Below are positions 1 to 9,548 of a stretch of 17,027 nt of DNA, piece after piece. Within the stretch, counting starts at the first letter, position 1. Each line of letters begins with the position of its first letter. A program made the position numbers and the translations under genes. A model generated the notes under the pieces. That model was given only the letters and a program-made list of their open reading frames with translations. It was not told the origin of the DNA and did not search any database. Source of the DNA: Stephanodiscus triporus (Eukaryota; Bacillariophyta; Thalassiosirophyceae; Thalassiosirales; Thalassiosiraceae); contig JALLAZ010000356.1 in the NCBI GenBank assembly GCA_036939755.1, positions 1-17,027 of the forward strand, written 5' to 3'.

Positions 1-28
1 ACAAAGTAAACCTTGTTCAGGTATGGTT

Positions 29-136
29 TCTACGTAGACCCCGGTACAAACTCTATGTAGCAGAGTATTTATTAAATAGGTCCCTACGTAGAGTCTAGTA
101 CTAATTCTACATGTGGCAAATCAGACAGGTTTCCTG
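29..136. repeat. Degenerate tandem repeat, about 54 bp x 2
   Basis: The 9-mer CTACGTAGA occurs at 30-38 and 84-92, an offset of 54 bp. The following bases (GTAC, then a TTCTA/CTCTA-type stretch) can also be aligned between the two units, and similarity fades in the last third. The core TACGTA is palindromic. No coding function is visible. It may be a remnant of a mobile element end or a simple satellite. Confidence 0.4.
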
Positions 137-586
137 GTTGAGGCCCAGACAAAACACAACTGTTGACTGAAGATAACTCCGTCTATTTTGGATTTGAAAC
201 AAAAATCTAAGTGGCAGACCAGTTTCAAATCGTGAGAACTATCCAAAAATGCATTAAAACCAATCAAATTCCAAATATTGCGTCTACTGGATTTTTTCCA
301 AAAAAGTTCCGGCAACCTGTCAGGTTGCTTATGGTAGTATTGGGCCAGCCAGCGGTGCGGTAGGCTGTTAAAGTCCTTGAAAACATACAAAAACATGTTG
401 GTTAGCCCACAAGGGGTCGCAGTTAATTTGGCCTCAATTGGAGGTGGTAAATTGAGGTCAAACGTACTCTGTAGAAGGGGTCATACAGGCCCAAAACACA
501 AGTACCTACTAGAATAGTGTGGTACTCCAATCTAATTAATTAGATGAATTGTCATATCTGTTCTCTTGTGACGTAAAAATAGTTCG

Positions 587-609
587 TCGACTAATATTTT
601 GTTGTCTAG
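587..609 (+). other. Candidate 3' splice site upstream of the TAZ gene
   Basis: A CTAAT branch-point-like motif (591-595) is followed by a T-rich tract and TCTAG ending at 609. Directly after it the reading frame of the TAZ protein is open and gives a helix-like, plausibly coding peptide down to the first ATG at 743. This fits an acceptor for an upstream exon. A start at ATG 544 with a donor at 573 keeps the frame but would need a 37-nt intron, which seems too short. The real donor was not identified. Confidence 0.35.
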
Positions 610-742
610 AGACAGTAACATAAGATCGGAGTTCGCAGTTCCGACTCGAGGTAAAAGTGAGACTGTCTCTCTTCAAACCGCGATCGCGGTATCACTTTCT
701 CACTTCCAAAAAGTGAGACAACAACGCGAACGCCCACGATTG

Positions 743-2197
743 ATGCAGTCGACAGGGCGGATGAGGATAAGAATCTGCGATCGTACCCTACGACAACTGC
801 AAAATTTATACCGAGAATACGGCAACCAAATAGCACAACAAAAGATGGAGAGGGAGGGTGGGGATCCCATCGCCCCGGCGTCTTCACATGAGATTTCCAC
901 GACAAATAATAGCCGTAGCCAAATGAATACATTCATGAGCCCTCCTCTGCGACTCTCCACCGTCAGTGTTAACAGGAATACCAGCTCGCTTACACCTAAC
1001 CGTTATCCTGAGTCACTAGCAGCCTTGACCGCGCTTCATCAGTCTAGTCGACTGTCAAGACAGGATTCTCCCCAGGAAGTTACTATAAGTATTGATACTC
1101 TGTCTGCATTCCTCCCACCGCCACCGTTGTTCCGTCCTTCGGCCTTGAATAATGTTATTCATCGTCCGCAGATCTCAGCGTTGCACGCTGAGACTCTATA
1201 TGGAGATGAGGACAGAAGATATCCTTACGAAATACCTCCTGTCCCTACATTGTCGGCTGGTTCGTCAGGATCTGCCGGAGAATCTCCCCTTCCCATCCTT
1301 GGATTCATCGAGCAGCTTTCCTCCTTGCAGGTCAGGCCTCGCAATCGCCCTGCAGTCCTTGACTCTTGTGGCGGCGAAGTAAAGGAAAGTGATACCGAGG
1401 ATCCTCCCAAGAAAAAGAGCAAGATTATGGCCGGGGTCTCATCCGAACCAAAAGAAAACTACTTCGCCACTCCTAATACGCTCAAGTCGCGCATGTCAGC
1501 TTCATCGTTTGACATAATTGGTTGTCCGCTCTCGCGTGTAAGCGCGATATCTGACGAATTTTTCATGAGTCCTATTTATAATCGGGATGTCAATACAGCT
1601 ATAAAAAGTCATTTAGAAATAACAAGAGACAGAGCTCAACAAAACGGGGGGATGAATTCTAAGGTGTCTGAAGGAGATGGACAGATGCACCAACACGATC
1701 AGAAGCAAACACAGCCTCGAGGATTCAAGAAAGACGACCCAATGGAAAAGGAGAAACGAATTCTTCGACGCAAAATCGAAAGGCTCCTTCTAATTCGACA
1801 TTGTTCAATCTGTTCCTTTCCACTTCCTCTGCATGTTGAGATACCCTGTCCTATGGAATCCTCACCTACTGATCAACGCAATTCATTAGACTTCGATCGA
1901 AATGACATACCCTATGTGGCAGAACTGACCCAGCTTCCCCAGATGTGCCCAAAAGCCGATTGTGCCGAAGGCAAGGTCTTGTGCGCACACATACGTACTT
2001 GCAAGCTCGAAAGGTGCATTTATCCAAGGTGCTTAACCAGTAGAGAAGTGTTGGGTCATTATAAGAAATGCAGAGACCTTTCATGTGAAATCTGTGGTCC
2101 AACGCGGGCGTTGGATCGAACGTACGACAAGCACAGAAATGGCGAAAGTAGCATTGACACAATTGAAGATTGGCTAAGCAAAAATGATGAAGAGTGA
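743..2197 (+). CDS. TAZ-type zinc-finger protein (CBP/p300-like TAZ domain, no HAT visible)
   Basis: From ATG 743 the product is 484 residues. The C-terminus carries a TAZ domain with three HCCC zinc modules. Module 1 has H353, C354/C357 and the pair C402/C407. Module 2 has H416, C420, C425 and C430. Module 3 has H439, C443, C448 and C451, in the typical HYKKC..SCEICGP ending. The loop of module 1 is stretched by about 30 residues compared with CBP. Residues 1-330 are Ser/Pro/Asn-rich and probably disordered, with a PPKKKSK nuclear localisation-like motif at 221-227. In the family, TAZ domains bind acidic activation regions of transcription factors, and in plants they also occur with BTB domains. 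No acetyltransferase, bromodomain, ZZ or BTB module is present here, so a nuclear adaptor role is inferred. The frame is open back to about 610, so the 5' end may be incomplete. The gene converges on the LNR gene. Confidence 0.8.
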   Translation: MQSTGRMRIRICDRTLRQLQNLYREYGNQIAQQKMEREGGDPIAPASSHEISTTNNSRSQMNTFMSPPLRLSTVSVNRNTSSLTPNRYPESLAALTALHQSSRLSRQDSPQEVTISIDTLSAFLPPPPLFRPSALNNVIHRPQISALHAETLYGDEDRRYPYEIPPVPTLSAGSSGSAGESPLPILGFIEQLSSLQVRPRNRPAVLDSCGGEVKESDTEDPPKKKSKIMAGVSSEPKENYFATPNTLKSRMSASSFDIIGCPLSRVSAISDEFFMSPIYNRDVNTAIKSHLEITRDRAQQNGGMNSKVSEGDGQMHQHDQKQTQPRGFKKDDPMEKEKRILRRKIERLLLIRHCSICSFPLPLHVEIPCPMESSPTDQRNSLDFDRNDIPYVAELTQLPQMCPKADCAEGKVLCAHIRTCKLERCIYPRCLTSREVLGHYKKCRDLSCEICGPTRALDRTYDKHRNGESSIDTIEDWLSKNDEE

Positions 2198-2521
2198 CGG
2201 GGAATGTTCATATATCCTAGATTGAATGGGTCGCTAATGGCATGTTATGCCACCTAATTGCCCATAAGCAATTTCATGACATATAAGGCTCTATTCATAC
2301 CTTACGAATGTATATATGATTTATCTTTCCTGTAATGCCTAGATTGGACTGCTCCATAATCAATTCTTCTTCATTGGCATTGCTAGGATTCTTACGAGAT
2401 CTTGAATAAGAGTTTAGCTGGTTGGTAAGAAGAGATTCACCATTTGGCGCATCTGCGTGAGTCACAGTACCGAGTCGCCAATGTCATCGATGATGTATTT
2501 TGTACGAGCCTCGGCGTATAT
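2198..2521. other. Intergenic region between converging genes
   Basis: These 324 bp separate the stop codons of the TAZ gene (+) and the LNR gene (-), so they should contain both 3' untranslated regions and polyadenylation sites. The sequence is AT-rich. I see no RNA gene, no strong hairpin and no convincing open frame. Confidence 0.5.
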
Positions 2522-4612
2522 CTACCTTCGAAGCCTTGTTTTTCCTGCAATTTTCGGGTCCATGCAGGTGTACGGCTGGTTGACACCGCAGGGGTAGAAG
2601 GAGTATTCTTCGTTGCACGTCTCTTCGCAGCAGTCACCCATGTCCCATCCACCTACAGAAAATAGTTGTGAAAACAGTAGATGCCGAACAATGTGAGGCG
2701 GGGAGGAGGCCAAGGAATATTGCATCCACAACATTAAAGAACATGTCATTGGCCGAACGAAAAATAAGACCAGAAAGTAAACTCACATTCTTCTGTATTG
2801 TACCCCCCATCGGCATCGCAACCGCCATCCCCTAGCCATTCCCGATTCTCCACGACACACTTTTCCTCGTCGATGATACTATATCGCGGATCCAAACAGA
2901 AGAAACCGAACGGACCTACCTCGTCCGGATTTCCTTCTTCTGTCACACACCCATAGTTCGTTTCTTTATTGCAACTGTCGTAACAGCAATCACCCATGTC
3001 AAAGGCACAGGCTTCTGTGTTGTACGGTTCCCGGGGATCACACGCCCCATCTCCCAAATATGAAGGATCCTCAACACAGCAGTTTGGTAGACCAGGAACG
3101 GATTGCAATCCCACGGGACAGACGACAGACCCAGACAAATCAGTCTCTTCTTCATTCTCGTCATCCTCTGTACTTTCTTCCGCAGAAGGAGATGCAATGG
3201 CGAAAGTGGCGTCTGTAGCAGTGACTTCTCCCTGGGGAATGGTTTCCACGGTGAACGTAGCATCTGTAGTTGTCACCATCGCCTCAACAGGAGGAGGAGG
3301 CTGAGTTTCACTGGTGGCTGGAACTTCTGTCGTCGTCGTGACCTCGGTCGTCGTCGTGACCTCGGTCGTTGTCATGACCTCGGTCGTCGTCGTGAACTCG
3401 GTCGCCGCTGCCTTGGTTGCCTCACTTGTGGTAGCTGGAGGCGTGGCCGTTGTCGTGGTGATAGTATCAATGGGGACTTGATTGTTAACGTACATGATGT
3501 CGTCTATCTTAGCGTAACCCTGATACCCCTCCGGAAAACCGACGTCATTGATGACGTTGGCGTTCAACCCCGGAAGGTTACTGATCAGCCTCCATTTCAC
3601 TATGTGCTTCCCCGGCTCGATTTCTAGGTGCCTCTGTTCCCAATCGATGCTCGGCACAGTGAAAACCACCTCCGGGAGACCGTCGACGCTGATTTCGAGG
3701 ACGTCGTGGGGGGCGTATACGCTCCCAAATGCCGCGAAGCTCAGGACTCCCCCGCCGTGTCCGGCGATTATTGTCCACGAAATTTCTGCTTCCCCCCCCC
3801 CCGACTTGAGGTCCTGAGTATACACTATATAGGAGTGCGTGCCCTTATAGGCGTTGGTGTCCGTAACAAGAGCCCAACTTGCAGGATGGACGGCGTCGTC
3901 GCCGTCGTAATGCAGTATAGACCTCGCGTCCTCCCCGTGGTCCGAAAACGCCATGTCTTCCGTATAGGCTTCGAGGGCGATTGCATCGACCCACGAATTG
4001 CCACCCCGTCTCGGATCCGGGACGTACGACGGGTCGTACATCGTGGAGCCGGCGATCGGCAGTCCGTGATATTGATAACTCCACGTAAGGGTGTGCTTCC
4101 CGGGCAGGAGCAGAACGGAATCCTCTTCCCATTCCCCCTCGGACGACACGCTGTCGTACGTTCGCGCGATCTGGCCGTTGATTGTGAAGTACAGTACGTC
4201 CACGGGCATCTCCACCGCCGCGTGGATCGCGTACGTGAGGAGCCCGCCCTTGCTAACGTCCATCCCCTCGAGGACGATGGTAAGGTTCGACTGCGAGCCC
4301 GGAGCGCTGAGCATCCCGGCGCGGGCGGCGTAATTCCCGTCGTATGCTATCGACGTCCGATCGGCCTCCCAAGCATACGTATGGCCAGAGTCCAGGGAGA
4401 CGGGGACGGTGGGGAGGCTCCAATCGTACTTGGTGAAATCACCGGACTCAAACGATTCGTACAGGAGGTACTTCGGCGTCGACTCGGCCGGGGAGGCGGC
4501 GGCCTCCTCCTCCTCCTCGTCGTCCTCCTGCCCATTCGACAATGTGGGCCACGGCGTTCCTCCGGCGTCGTTGTCGATGATCCCCGTCGGGAAGGATGCG
4601 GGGGAAGACGGA

Positions 4613-4650
<38 letters not shown>

Positions 4651-5790
4651 GTCGCCGTCATTCCCACCTCCTGCAAACACCGTGTTGAGAGCGACGGCGT
4701 CACCGGCATCGTCGTCGTCAACGTTGTCGCCTCCGCCTCTGTTTCCGCCGCTGGCGGCGATGCACGCGTCCACGTCCATGAACCACGCCAGGCAGCATTC
4801 CTCCGCGGTGTCGTACAGGAACTCCTCGGGGTCGGCCGCGTACTCCTTCGGCTCTTTTCCGTCGTTCGGGCACGCCCCGAAGGGATATTTGTGCATATCG
4901 AACGACGGATAGTGGCTCCTCCCCCCCCCCTCCCCACCCCCTCCTCCCCCCCCGGGCATGAGCGGCTGCGGCGACGCGAATCCTCCTCCGTCCGAGACCG
5001 CCGCGACGTCGTCGGCCACGACCACGACGGCGACGGGTTGTGCGCCGGGAAGGACCGATCCCGTCGTGCCGTCCCTACGCAGTAGCGTCCCCGTATCCTC
5101 GTCCGGGTACGCGAATCCTCCCCCCGGGCAGTCGCCGGGATCGACGTACCACTCCGCGCAGCAATTCGCGATGTCGTCGAATGTGAAGTTCGGATCGCCC
5201 CTGTAGTTGTCCGGCTCGCGGCCGTTGTTGGTGCAAGTCCCGATGGACAGGTCGAACAGGAACAGGGGGTAGTATTTGTTCTCGTTCCCCTCGGCCTCGA
5301 TTTCGGCCTCGGCCTCGGCCTCCTCCTCCTCATCATCATCATCATCATCCCCGCCCCCCCCCTCCTCCTGTTGCTTCGAGGGCGGAGTTTGAAATCCCAG
5401 GTCCGGCGCCTCTTCCACCGACACGTTCCCGAACTCGCTGCTCTTCCCGTGATGGGGGGTGCCCGCGTCGTGCTCGAGTCCACGACCGCCCCGGGCACGC
5501 CGTCGTCGTCTTCGTCCCGGCGCCCCGCCCCCCCCCCCTTCCTCCTCCTCCACTTCCTCCTCCTCCTCCTCCTCCTCCGGCCGACGACGTTCTTCCCCGT
5601 CGTCCCGCCGGCCGATCAGCTCGGCACGACGGCCGACCCTCCTCGTCCGCTCGTCGGCGATCCCGCCCCCCCGAACGGCCGGGGAGGCGGAGACGACCCC
5701 GGCGATGGCGAGAGTCGTCGCGGCCGCCGCGACGACGACGACGTCGATTCTACGGGACATCCCCCTTTTCGTTCTCTTTCTGCCAATCAT
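2522..5790 (-). CDS. Secreted modular LNR (Notch/Lin-12 repeat) protein with beta-sandwich and Cys-rich modules; one intron
   Basis: The spliced product is 1044 residues from ATG 5790. No earlier in-frame ATG precedes it; the open frame reaches further only through a TTG. ATG 5760 would start a cleaner signal peptide (MSRRIDVVVVAAAATTLAIA, then GVVSA). In order: signal peptide; acidic E- and D-rich spacers; two related Cys-rich modules (about 173-221 and 294-343, each C..DG/NG.EP, then CC, then a final C); a poly-Asp linker; two consecutive domains (about 441-610 and 612-770) with alternating beta strands and PGKHxxxW-type motifs in both, resembling jelly-roll or MAM/lectin-like folds; a Thr-rich mucin-like stalk (about 776-825); and two LNR modules, each with LGDG.C, YNTE.C and D.GDCC. 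LNRs bind calcium. Likely secreted or cell-wall/surface associated, since no transmembrane segment follows. Ligand unknown. Exon 2 (2652-2522) completes LNR2 and ends in a C.MDP motif parallel to C.LDP after LNR1, which supports the splice. Confidence 0.8.
2653..2786 (-). other. Spliceosomal intron, 134 nt, inside the last LNR module
   Basis: On the minus strand the donor reads GTGAGT (2786-2781) and the acceptor TTTTCTGTAG (ending at 2653). Splicing joins T (2787) to GT (2652-2651), making the Cys codon of YNTEEC and restoring GWDMGDCC, the canonical LNR ending. If retained, the frame ends after 11 unrelated residues at about 2746. The restored domain makes this the best-supported intron in the window. 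Confidence 0.9.
4613..4641. repeat. TCG trinucleotide microsatellite, coding poly-Asp
   Basis: About ten TCG/GAC units lie inside the LNR gene and are read on the minus strand as the Asp run near residues 384-393. The same trinucleotide recurs in three other genes of this window, read in different frames. Confidence 0.85.
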
Positions 5791-6394
5791 CGCAAAAATG
5801 GCCAAATCGTTGGCGATGATCCCGATGCGACGGATTGGATTCGAATCGGTCGCGGGGTGCTTGTGTTTTTTTATTTCACGAATAATTGATTATGATTGAG
5901 GGGGCGGGGGATATGATGTGAGGCGGGTCGTTTTTGTGAATTCACTCGTGATTTGCTCCCTACCCAAACCCCCTCTACCCAAACCCGTTTTTGCAACCCA
6001 ACCATTCTTGCTTCTCGGTCACGGTCAAGGGCCCCTCTTTTCTGCATAAGCCCCTGCCGAGACTCCCTTGTCCCACAAGACTTTCATCGTATTTTTAGGT
6101 ACCATCGCAAAATTTGCACCAGCCCCGTAATAATTACTTATAAAAGTAAAAAAAGTACCAAATTCAAGTCGTACAATTCCTACAGTAGGTAGGAGAATCG
6201 ATACGGCAGGCTCCCACACGTCTCTAAAATAGCTCACCACGTTGAGACATTATTGAGTCCTACATGTGAAAATGAGAAATCAGCGATTTTTCCTCCCGAG
6301 AGAGAAGAATGTGAGATGAGCATGCATGCGATGTGAGTGAACCATAGGTCAAAAAATTAATAATGATGAGGCGTCTCTTTGTTATTCAACGAAG
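5791..6394. promoter_or_regulatory. Divergent intergenic promoter region between the LNR gene and the 940-residue gene
   Basis: The two genes start about 600 bp apart and point away from each other, so both promoters should lie here. A TATAAAA stretch (6139-6145) could be a TATA box for the rightward gene, 250 bp before its ATG. Two nearly identical CTACCCAAACCC units stand in tandem at about 5959-5985. I see no coding frame that deserves a call. Confidence 0.4.
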
Positions 6395-9217
6395 ATGAAT
6401 CAAGGCCCCTATCAGTGGGCACAGAGCCCAACAATGAAGGGGGCAACTGTGTATTCGGCCCCGCAGCTCAAATCGTGTTTGCGACATGGGACTTTTTCTC
6501 GCGGAGGAGGAGGAGGAGGAGGAGGAGGAGGGGGGGGGGCGTCCACCACGACGCACTCGTCGGCACCTGACCAGGCGATGCTGCGATATCAATACTACCA
6601 GCACCAGCAGGCGCGACAGGAGGAGGAATCTTCCACCCGTTCTGCCGCCTCCGATCCAATAATGCGGTCGACGAGAGATTTCTCTCATAGGACAGCTGAT
6701 CGACCGACGTCTTCTACTTCCTCGGCGCCCTCGGTGGTTACAACCAAGAGGAATAGTGGTCATGTCAATCATGTCAGTCACGGCATCGCGAAAGACAACG
6801 AAGGACAATTCACGAGAGTATCCAGAATATTATTGTCGCAACACAAGTTAGGCGTCCATCACAACGATTCGTCGACGTATGCGCTACAATTATTACATCA
6901 ACACCTGCCACTGGTCGAGCAAAGGGTGTCGTTTTACAACGATTTACAACGCCATGCAGCGTACCTGCCCATGTTTCCAGAACCGAATGAAAATCCTAGC
7001 TTGGCCATGATTAGATATATCCATGTCATGTTTGGACCATTTTTGGCGCGAGAAGTCAAAAATGGCACCGGAGAGAGTATTGGCATTGGTCAATCTTCCA
7101 TGAGTTATGACATGCAGCGCTATCCGCAGCATTATTCACAGTCTTCTAAGAATGATCCTTCTGCTGACAGTCACAGGCAGCAGTCGCCGCATCATAACAA
7201 TATGAACCAGATATTTTCCACGAGCAGACGGCCACAGCCAGTAAAATACAACCCTGACGAACCCATGTTCCCACCGCCGCCAACGGTTTCATCGACGACC
7301 AACAGCGAAATTCCACCGCCAATATCACTGCACCCTGTCAAATCCTCTACCCGAAGTATGAACTGGAACACTAATCAGCTTTCAGTTGCAATACCACCAT
7401 CGCCAGCATCCCTGCAAACCTCAATGTTGCCAACTCCAATGACATCCAACAAATCCACAAAAGCGACACCACTTTTCCATCAATCGCACAATGTAACATT
7501 TGCGCAATCATCTCAGTCGGCGTCAGAAGATAGGTCATCATCAAATAATGGCACATCAAAGTCCCTTCCTTTGCTTGAACCTCAGCATTATCAAATGGGA
7601 CTACGGTTCAACTCGCCGCTGCCACGGCAATTTTCCTTTGCGTCCGCTTTAAGTAAAAGAATGCAACATGATGATCCTCATCGGACTGCTGAGGACAGCA
7701 GGGGATGCCACGCTAGTCCCAACATTCAACGGCTCGCAAACATGAATAGTCAAAGTTTGCTTGGTAGTTGTACCGATTCAAGTAGTATTTCGGGAAATGA
7801 ACGAGGCAATACGCAAATATTTGCGGATGGAAAAAATGGCGACATCAAGTCCATAACAAAAGGCGACATCAACACATATACAGCATCGCGTTCGTCATCG
7901 ACGTCATCTGATGAATATCAGTCACTTTCGAACAACGACATGTTGCCCCCCATGAAGCCGCGAGAGACAATCCTTTATTATCCTCCAAGTCCAAAGTCGG
8001 CAGCAGCATGCTGCGATGGCGTTTTGGATACCGCACGTCGCAACAGTATTCGAAAACGCCCACCGTCCTACCTTCAACTATACGTCAAATGCGAACGATC
8101 AGAGCCATTCATTAACAAAGATTTGGATATCGTTACTTGGTATCGCAATGCAAATGACAGTCGCGTGACTGCCGAGAGAACATTGGTCGTTCGTGGCACG
8201 ACCAATTTGCTGGATTTGATTTCCGGCATTGTGGAGTCATTTGGATTGTTATCTCATAACAATGATGATGTGTGTGGGAGTTCTAACGGTAAAGGCAATA
8301 CATTATTATCGGGTTGCCACAAGGCAGTGTGCTTCGTATCCGACATCAAAACGACAAGGTGCATTGAGACTGCCAAGATTAAGTTGACTCCGTTGCCAAT
8401 ACCTGGACTGCGATACAAATATGTAAATAGAAGTGATGATGATAATTCCACGGCGGCCGAATCATCATCAGTCCTATCTATGGATCCATACGGGTTACGC
8501 CTAACTTTGGTTTCGCAGTTATTGGACAAGCCGATACACCCCCACTCGTCATCGTTGTCCCCCGAAAGCGACAACAAAGGGGAAGAGGGCACACGGAACC
8601 GACTTGCGCTTGTGTTCTGCACTCCCAAACGACGCGCCTACGTCTCCTCGCGAAGCACCCACCAGGGCGTACTGCCGGAAACAATCTACCACTTTCAGTT
8701 AATACTCGAGGGCATAGTCGCCGAGGACGATTTGCCCTCGAGCTTCCAATCCCAAACTGCCATACGATGCGTGGGTGCCGCGGGTGGCGTGCTCGGCGGT
8801 AGCGTCATAGATACGAGAGAGGAAATTGGCGAACTGAATAGGGTGCTGTGGAATGGACGTGACGTCGTCGGCCTGTCGACGCCGAAGGCCACTCGTCACG
8901 AGAATTTGGAACAAATCATAGACACGTTGTGCGTGCCATTGTTTGACACGGCGGGGAATCAAACGCCGAAGGAATTCGTCGTAGATCGATGCCTGTACAA
9001 CATCTACTCGGGGAAGCTGTCGATGGAGGTTGCCCAGAAAACTCAACACACGGTGGAGGCCATCGAGGGTACGACCGAATGGCTTGCGCGACGAGTTGAT
9101 GCGTTGGCCAAGACATTGACAGCGTGCGAGGATAGCTATGTTGCATTCGAGAATGCCAAGTTTGATGAGTTCGACAATGTCGTTTCGAGATTTGATAAGA
9201 AATGGATATTCACATGA
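6395..9217 (+). CDS. Unrecognised 940-residue protein; disordered N-terminal half, folded C-terminal half
   Basis: The gene is intronless from ATG 6395. Residues 37-48 are a poly-Gly run coded by a GGA/G tract. The region to about 550 is rich in Ser, Pro, Asn, Gln and His and is probably disordered, except for a more ordered stretch around 135-210 (LLQHQHLPLVEQ/YNDLQRHAAYLP type). From about 556 the composition changes to a folded domain: a beta strand YLQLYVKC (559-566), a TLVVRGTTNLLDLISGIVESFG strand-helix unit, a later YHFQLILEG strand (765-773) and a C.GAAGG segment. This order faintly recalls the pRiA4b ORF-3 fold (strand, then T-x-L-x-x-L-H helix, then a YxFxxxLE strand), but key residues are not conserved enough for assignment. 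Residues about 876-937 look like a helical or coiled-coil tail. No signal peptide. Probably nuclear or cytosolic. Function unknown. Confidence 0.75.
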   Translation: MNQGPYQWAQSPTMKGATVYSAPQLKSCLRHGTFSRGGGGGGGGGGGGASTTTHSSAPDQAMLRYQYYQHQQARQEEESSTRSAASDPIMRSTRDFSHRTADRPTSSTSSAPSVVTTKRNSGHVNHVSHGIAKDNEGQFTRVSRILLSQHKLGVHHNDSSTYALQLLHQHLPLVEQRVSFYNDLQRHAAYLPMFPEPNENPSLAMIRYIHVMFGPFLAREVKNGTGESIGIGQSSMSYDMQRYPQHYSQSSKNDPSADSHRQQSPHHNNMNQIFSTSRRPQPVKYNPDEPMFPPPPTVSSTTNSEIPPPISLHPVKSSTRSMNWNTNQLSVAIPPSPASLQTSMLPTPMTSNKSTKATPLFHQSHNVTFAQSSQSASEDRSSSNNGTSKSLPLLEPQHYQMGLRFNSPLPRQFSFASALSKRMQHDDPHRTAEDSRGCHASPNIQRLANMNSQSLLGSCTDSSSISGNERGNTQIFADGKNGDIKSITKGDINTYTASRSSSTSSDEYQSLSNNDMLPPMKPRETILYYPPSPKSAAACCDGVLDTARRNSIRKRPPSYLQLYVKCERSEPFINKDLDIVTWYRNANDSRVTAERTLVVRGTTNLLDLISGIVESFGLLSHNNDDVCGSSNGKGNTLLSGCHKAVCFVSDIKTTRCIETAKIKLTPLPIPGLRYKYVNRSDDDNSTAAESSSVLSMDPYGLRLTLVSQLLDKPIHPHSSSLSPESDNKGEEGTRNRLALVFCTPKRRAYVSSRSTHQGVLPETIYHFQLILEGIVAEDDLPSSFQSQTAIRCVGAAGGVLGGSVIDTREEIGELNRVLWNGRDVVGLSTPKATRHENLEQIIDTLCVPLFDTAGNQTPKEFVVDRCLYNIYSGKLSMEVAQKTQHTVEAIEGTTEWLARRVDALAKTLTACEDSYVAFENAKFDEFDNVVSRFDKKWIFT
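6503..6539. repeat. GGA repeat followed by a G homopolymer, coding poly-Gly
   Basis: Nine GGA units run straight into a ten-base G run, giving an uninterrupted Gly tract near the N-terminus of the 940-residue protein. The G run is a likely site of length variation and sequencing error, and a change of one base would shift the frame of the entire gene. Confidence 0.85.
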
Positions 9218-9548
9218 AGGGTTTGGTCACATCATTTTTGGAAGACTTACATTACTACGGATGAGGTCTGCGAGGACAAATTTGGCAATAATAACTTCCA
9301 TCCTTCTGTTCTAAATCTTTATCAATAACAATCGAGTTGAGCGAAATTATTCGTCTATCATTCAAAAAAATATAGAATATAATATTTTATTTTCGCGGAC
9401 ATATTGGCACAATTTTTCTCATATGAGAGGAGATCACATGATGAACATTGCTCGACATTGCCTACTTTTTATTCACGGGCATTGACACATTTTTTTCATG
9501 AGAGGGAGCACATCCAGAACATTGCTCGACATTATCCCCCGTCATTCC
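9218..9548. other. Convergent 3' region with a direct repeat
   Basis: These 331 bp lie between the stop codons of the 940-residue gene (+) and the acyl-CoA-binding protein gene (-). They hold an AT-rich core (about 9360-9395) that may carry polyadenylation signals, followed by the direct repeat listed separately. No gene is seen. Confidence 0.5.
9402..9536. repeat. Imperfect direct repeat, 74-bp spacing
   Basis: The 17-mer GAACATTGCTCGACATT is exact at 9443-9459 and 9517-9533. Upstream of each copy are matching pieces in the same order: ATTG.CACA, a T run, TCAT(AT)GAGAGG and CACAT. The pair therefore looks like a tandem duplication of about 60-74 bp. It sits in the probable 3' untranslated region of the acyl-CoA-binding protein gene. 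Confidence 0.75.

Larger units (their letters stand above)
1..742. other. AT-rich region upstream of the TAZ gene; no gene recognised
   Basis: This stretch is clearly less GC-rich than the genes further right. An open frame on the minus strand (121-396, 91 codons) gives a peptide I cannot place in any family. It could be a chance frame or a transposon remnant, so I do not call it a gene. The frame of the downstream TAZ gene stays open back to a stop at 569-571 and the peptide from about 610 looks protein-like, yet it has no ATG before 743. An upstream exon may therefore lie here or beyond the left edge. Confidence 0.4.

Noticed and set aside
121..396. Minus-strand frame of 91 codons near the left edge
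   Set aside because: No family recognised, no support from context. Mentioned only as possible transposon remnant.
3628..5085. Long plus-strand frame of 485 codons opposite the LNR gene
   Set aside because: It is antisense to a gene with clear domains and its composition (Arg/Val-rich) is that of a GC-rich complement.
4347..5498. Minus-strand frame of 383 codons in another frame of the LNR gene
   Set aside because: Arg/Thr/Ser-rich shift of the acidic coding frame. Cys-rich and beta-sandwich modules are in the other frame.
5959..5985. Tandem CTACCCAAACCC as a telomere-like repeat
   Set aside because: Only two units, and not the TTAGGG-type repeat expected in this lineage.
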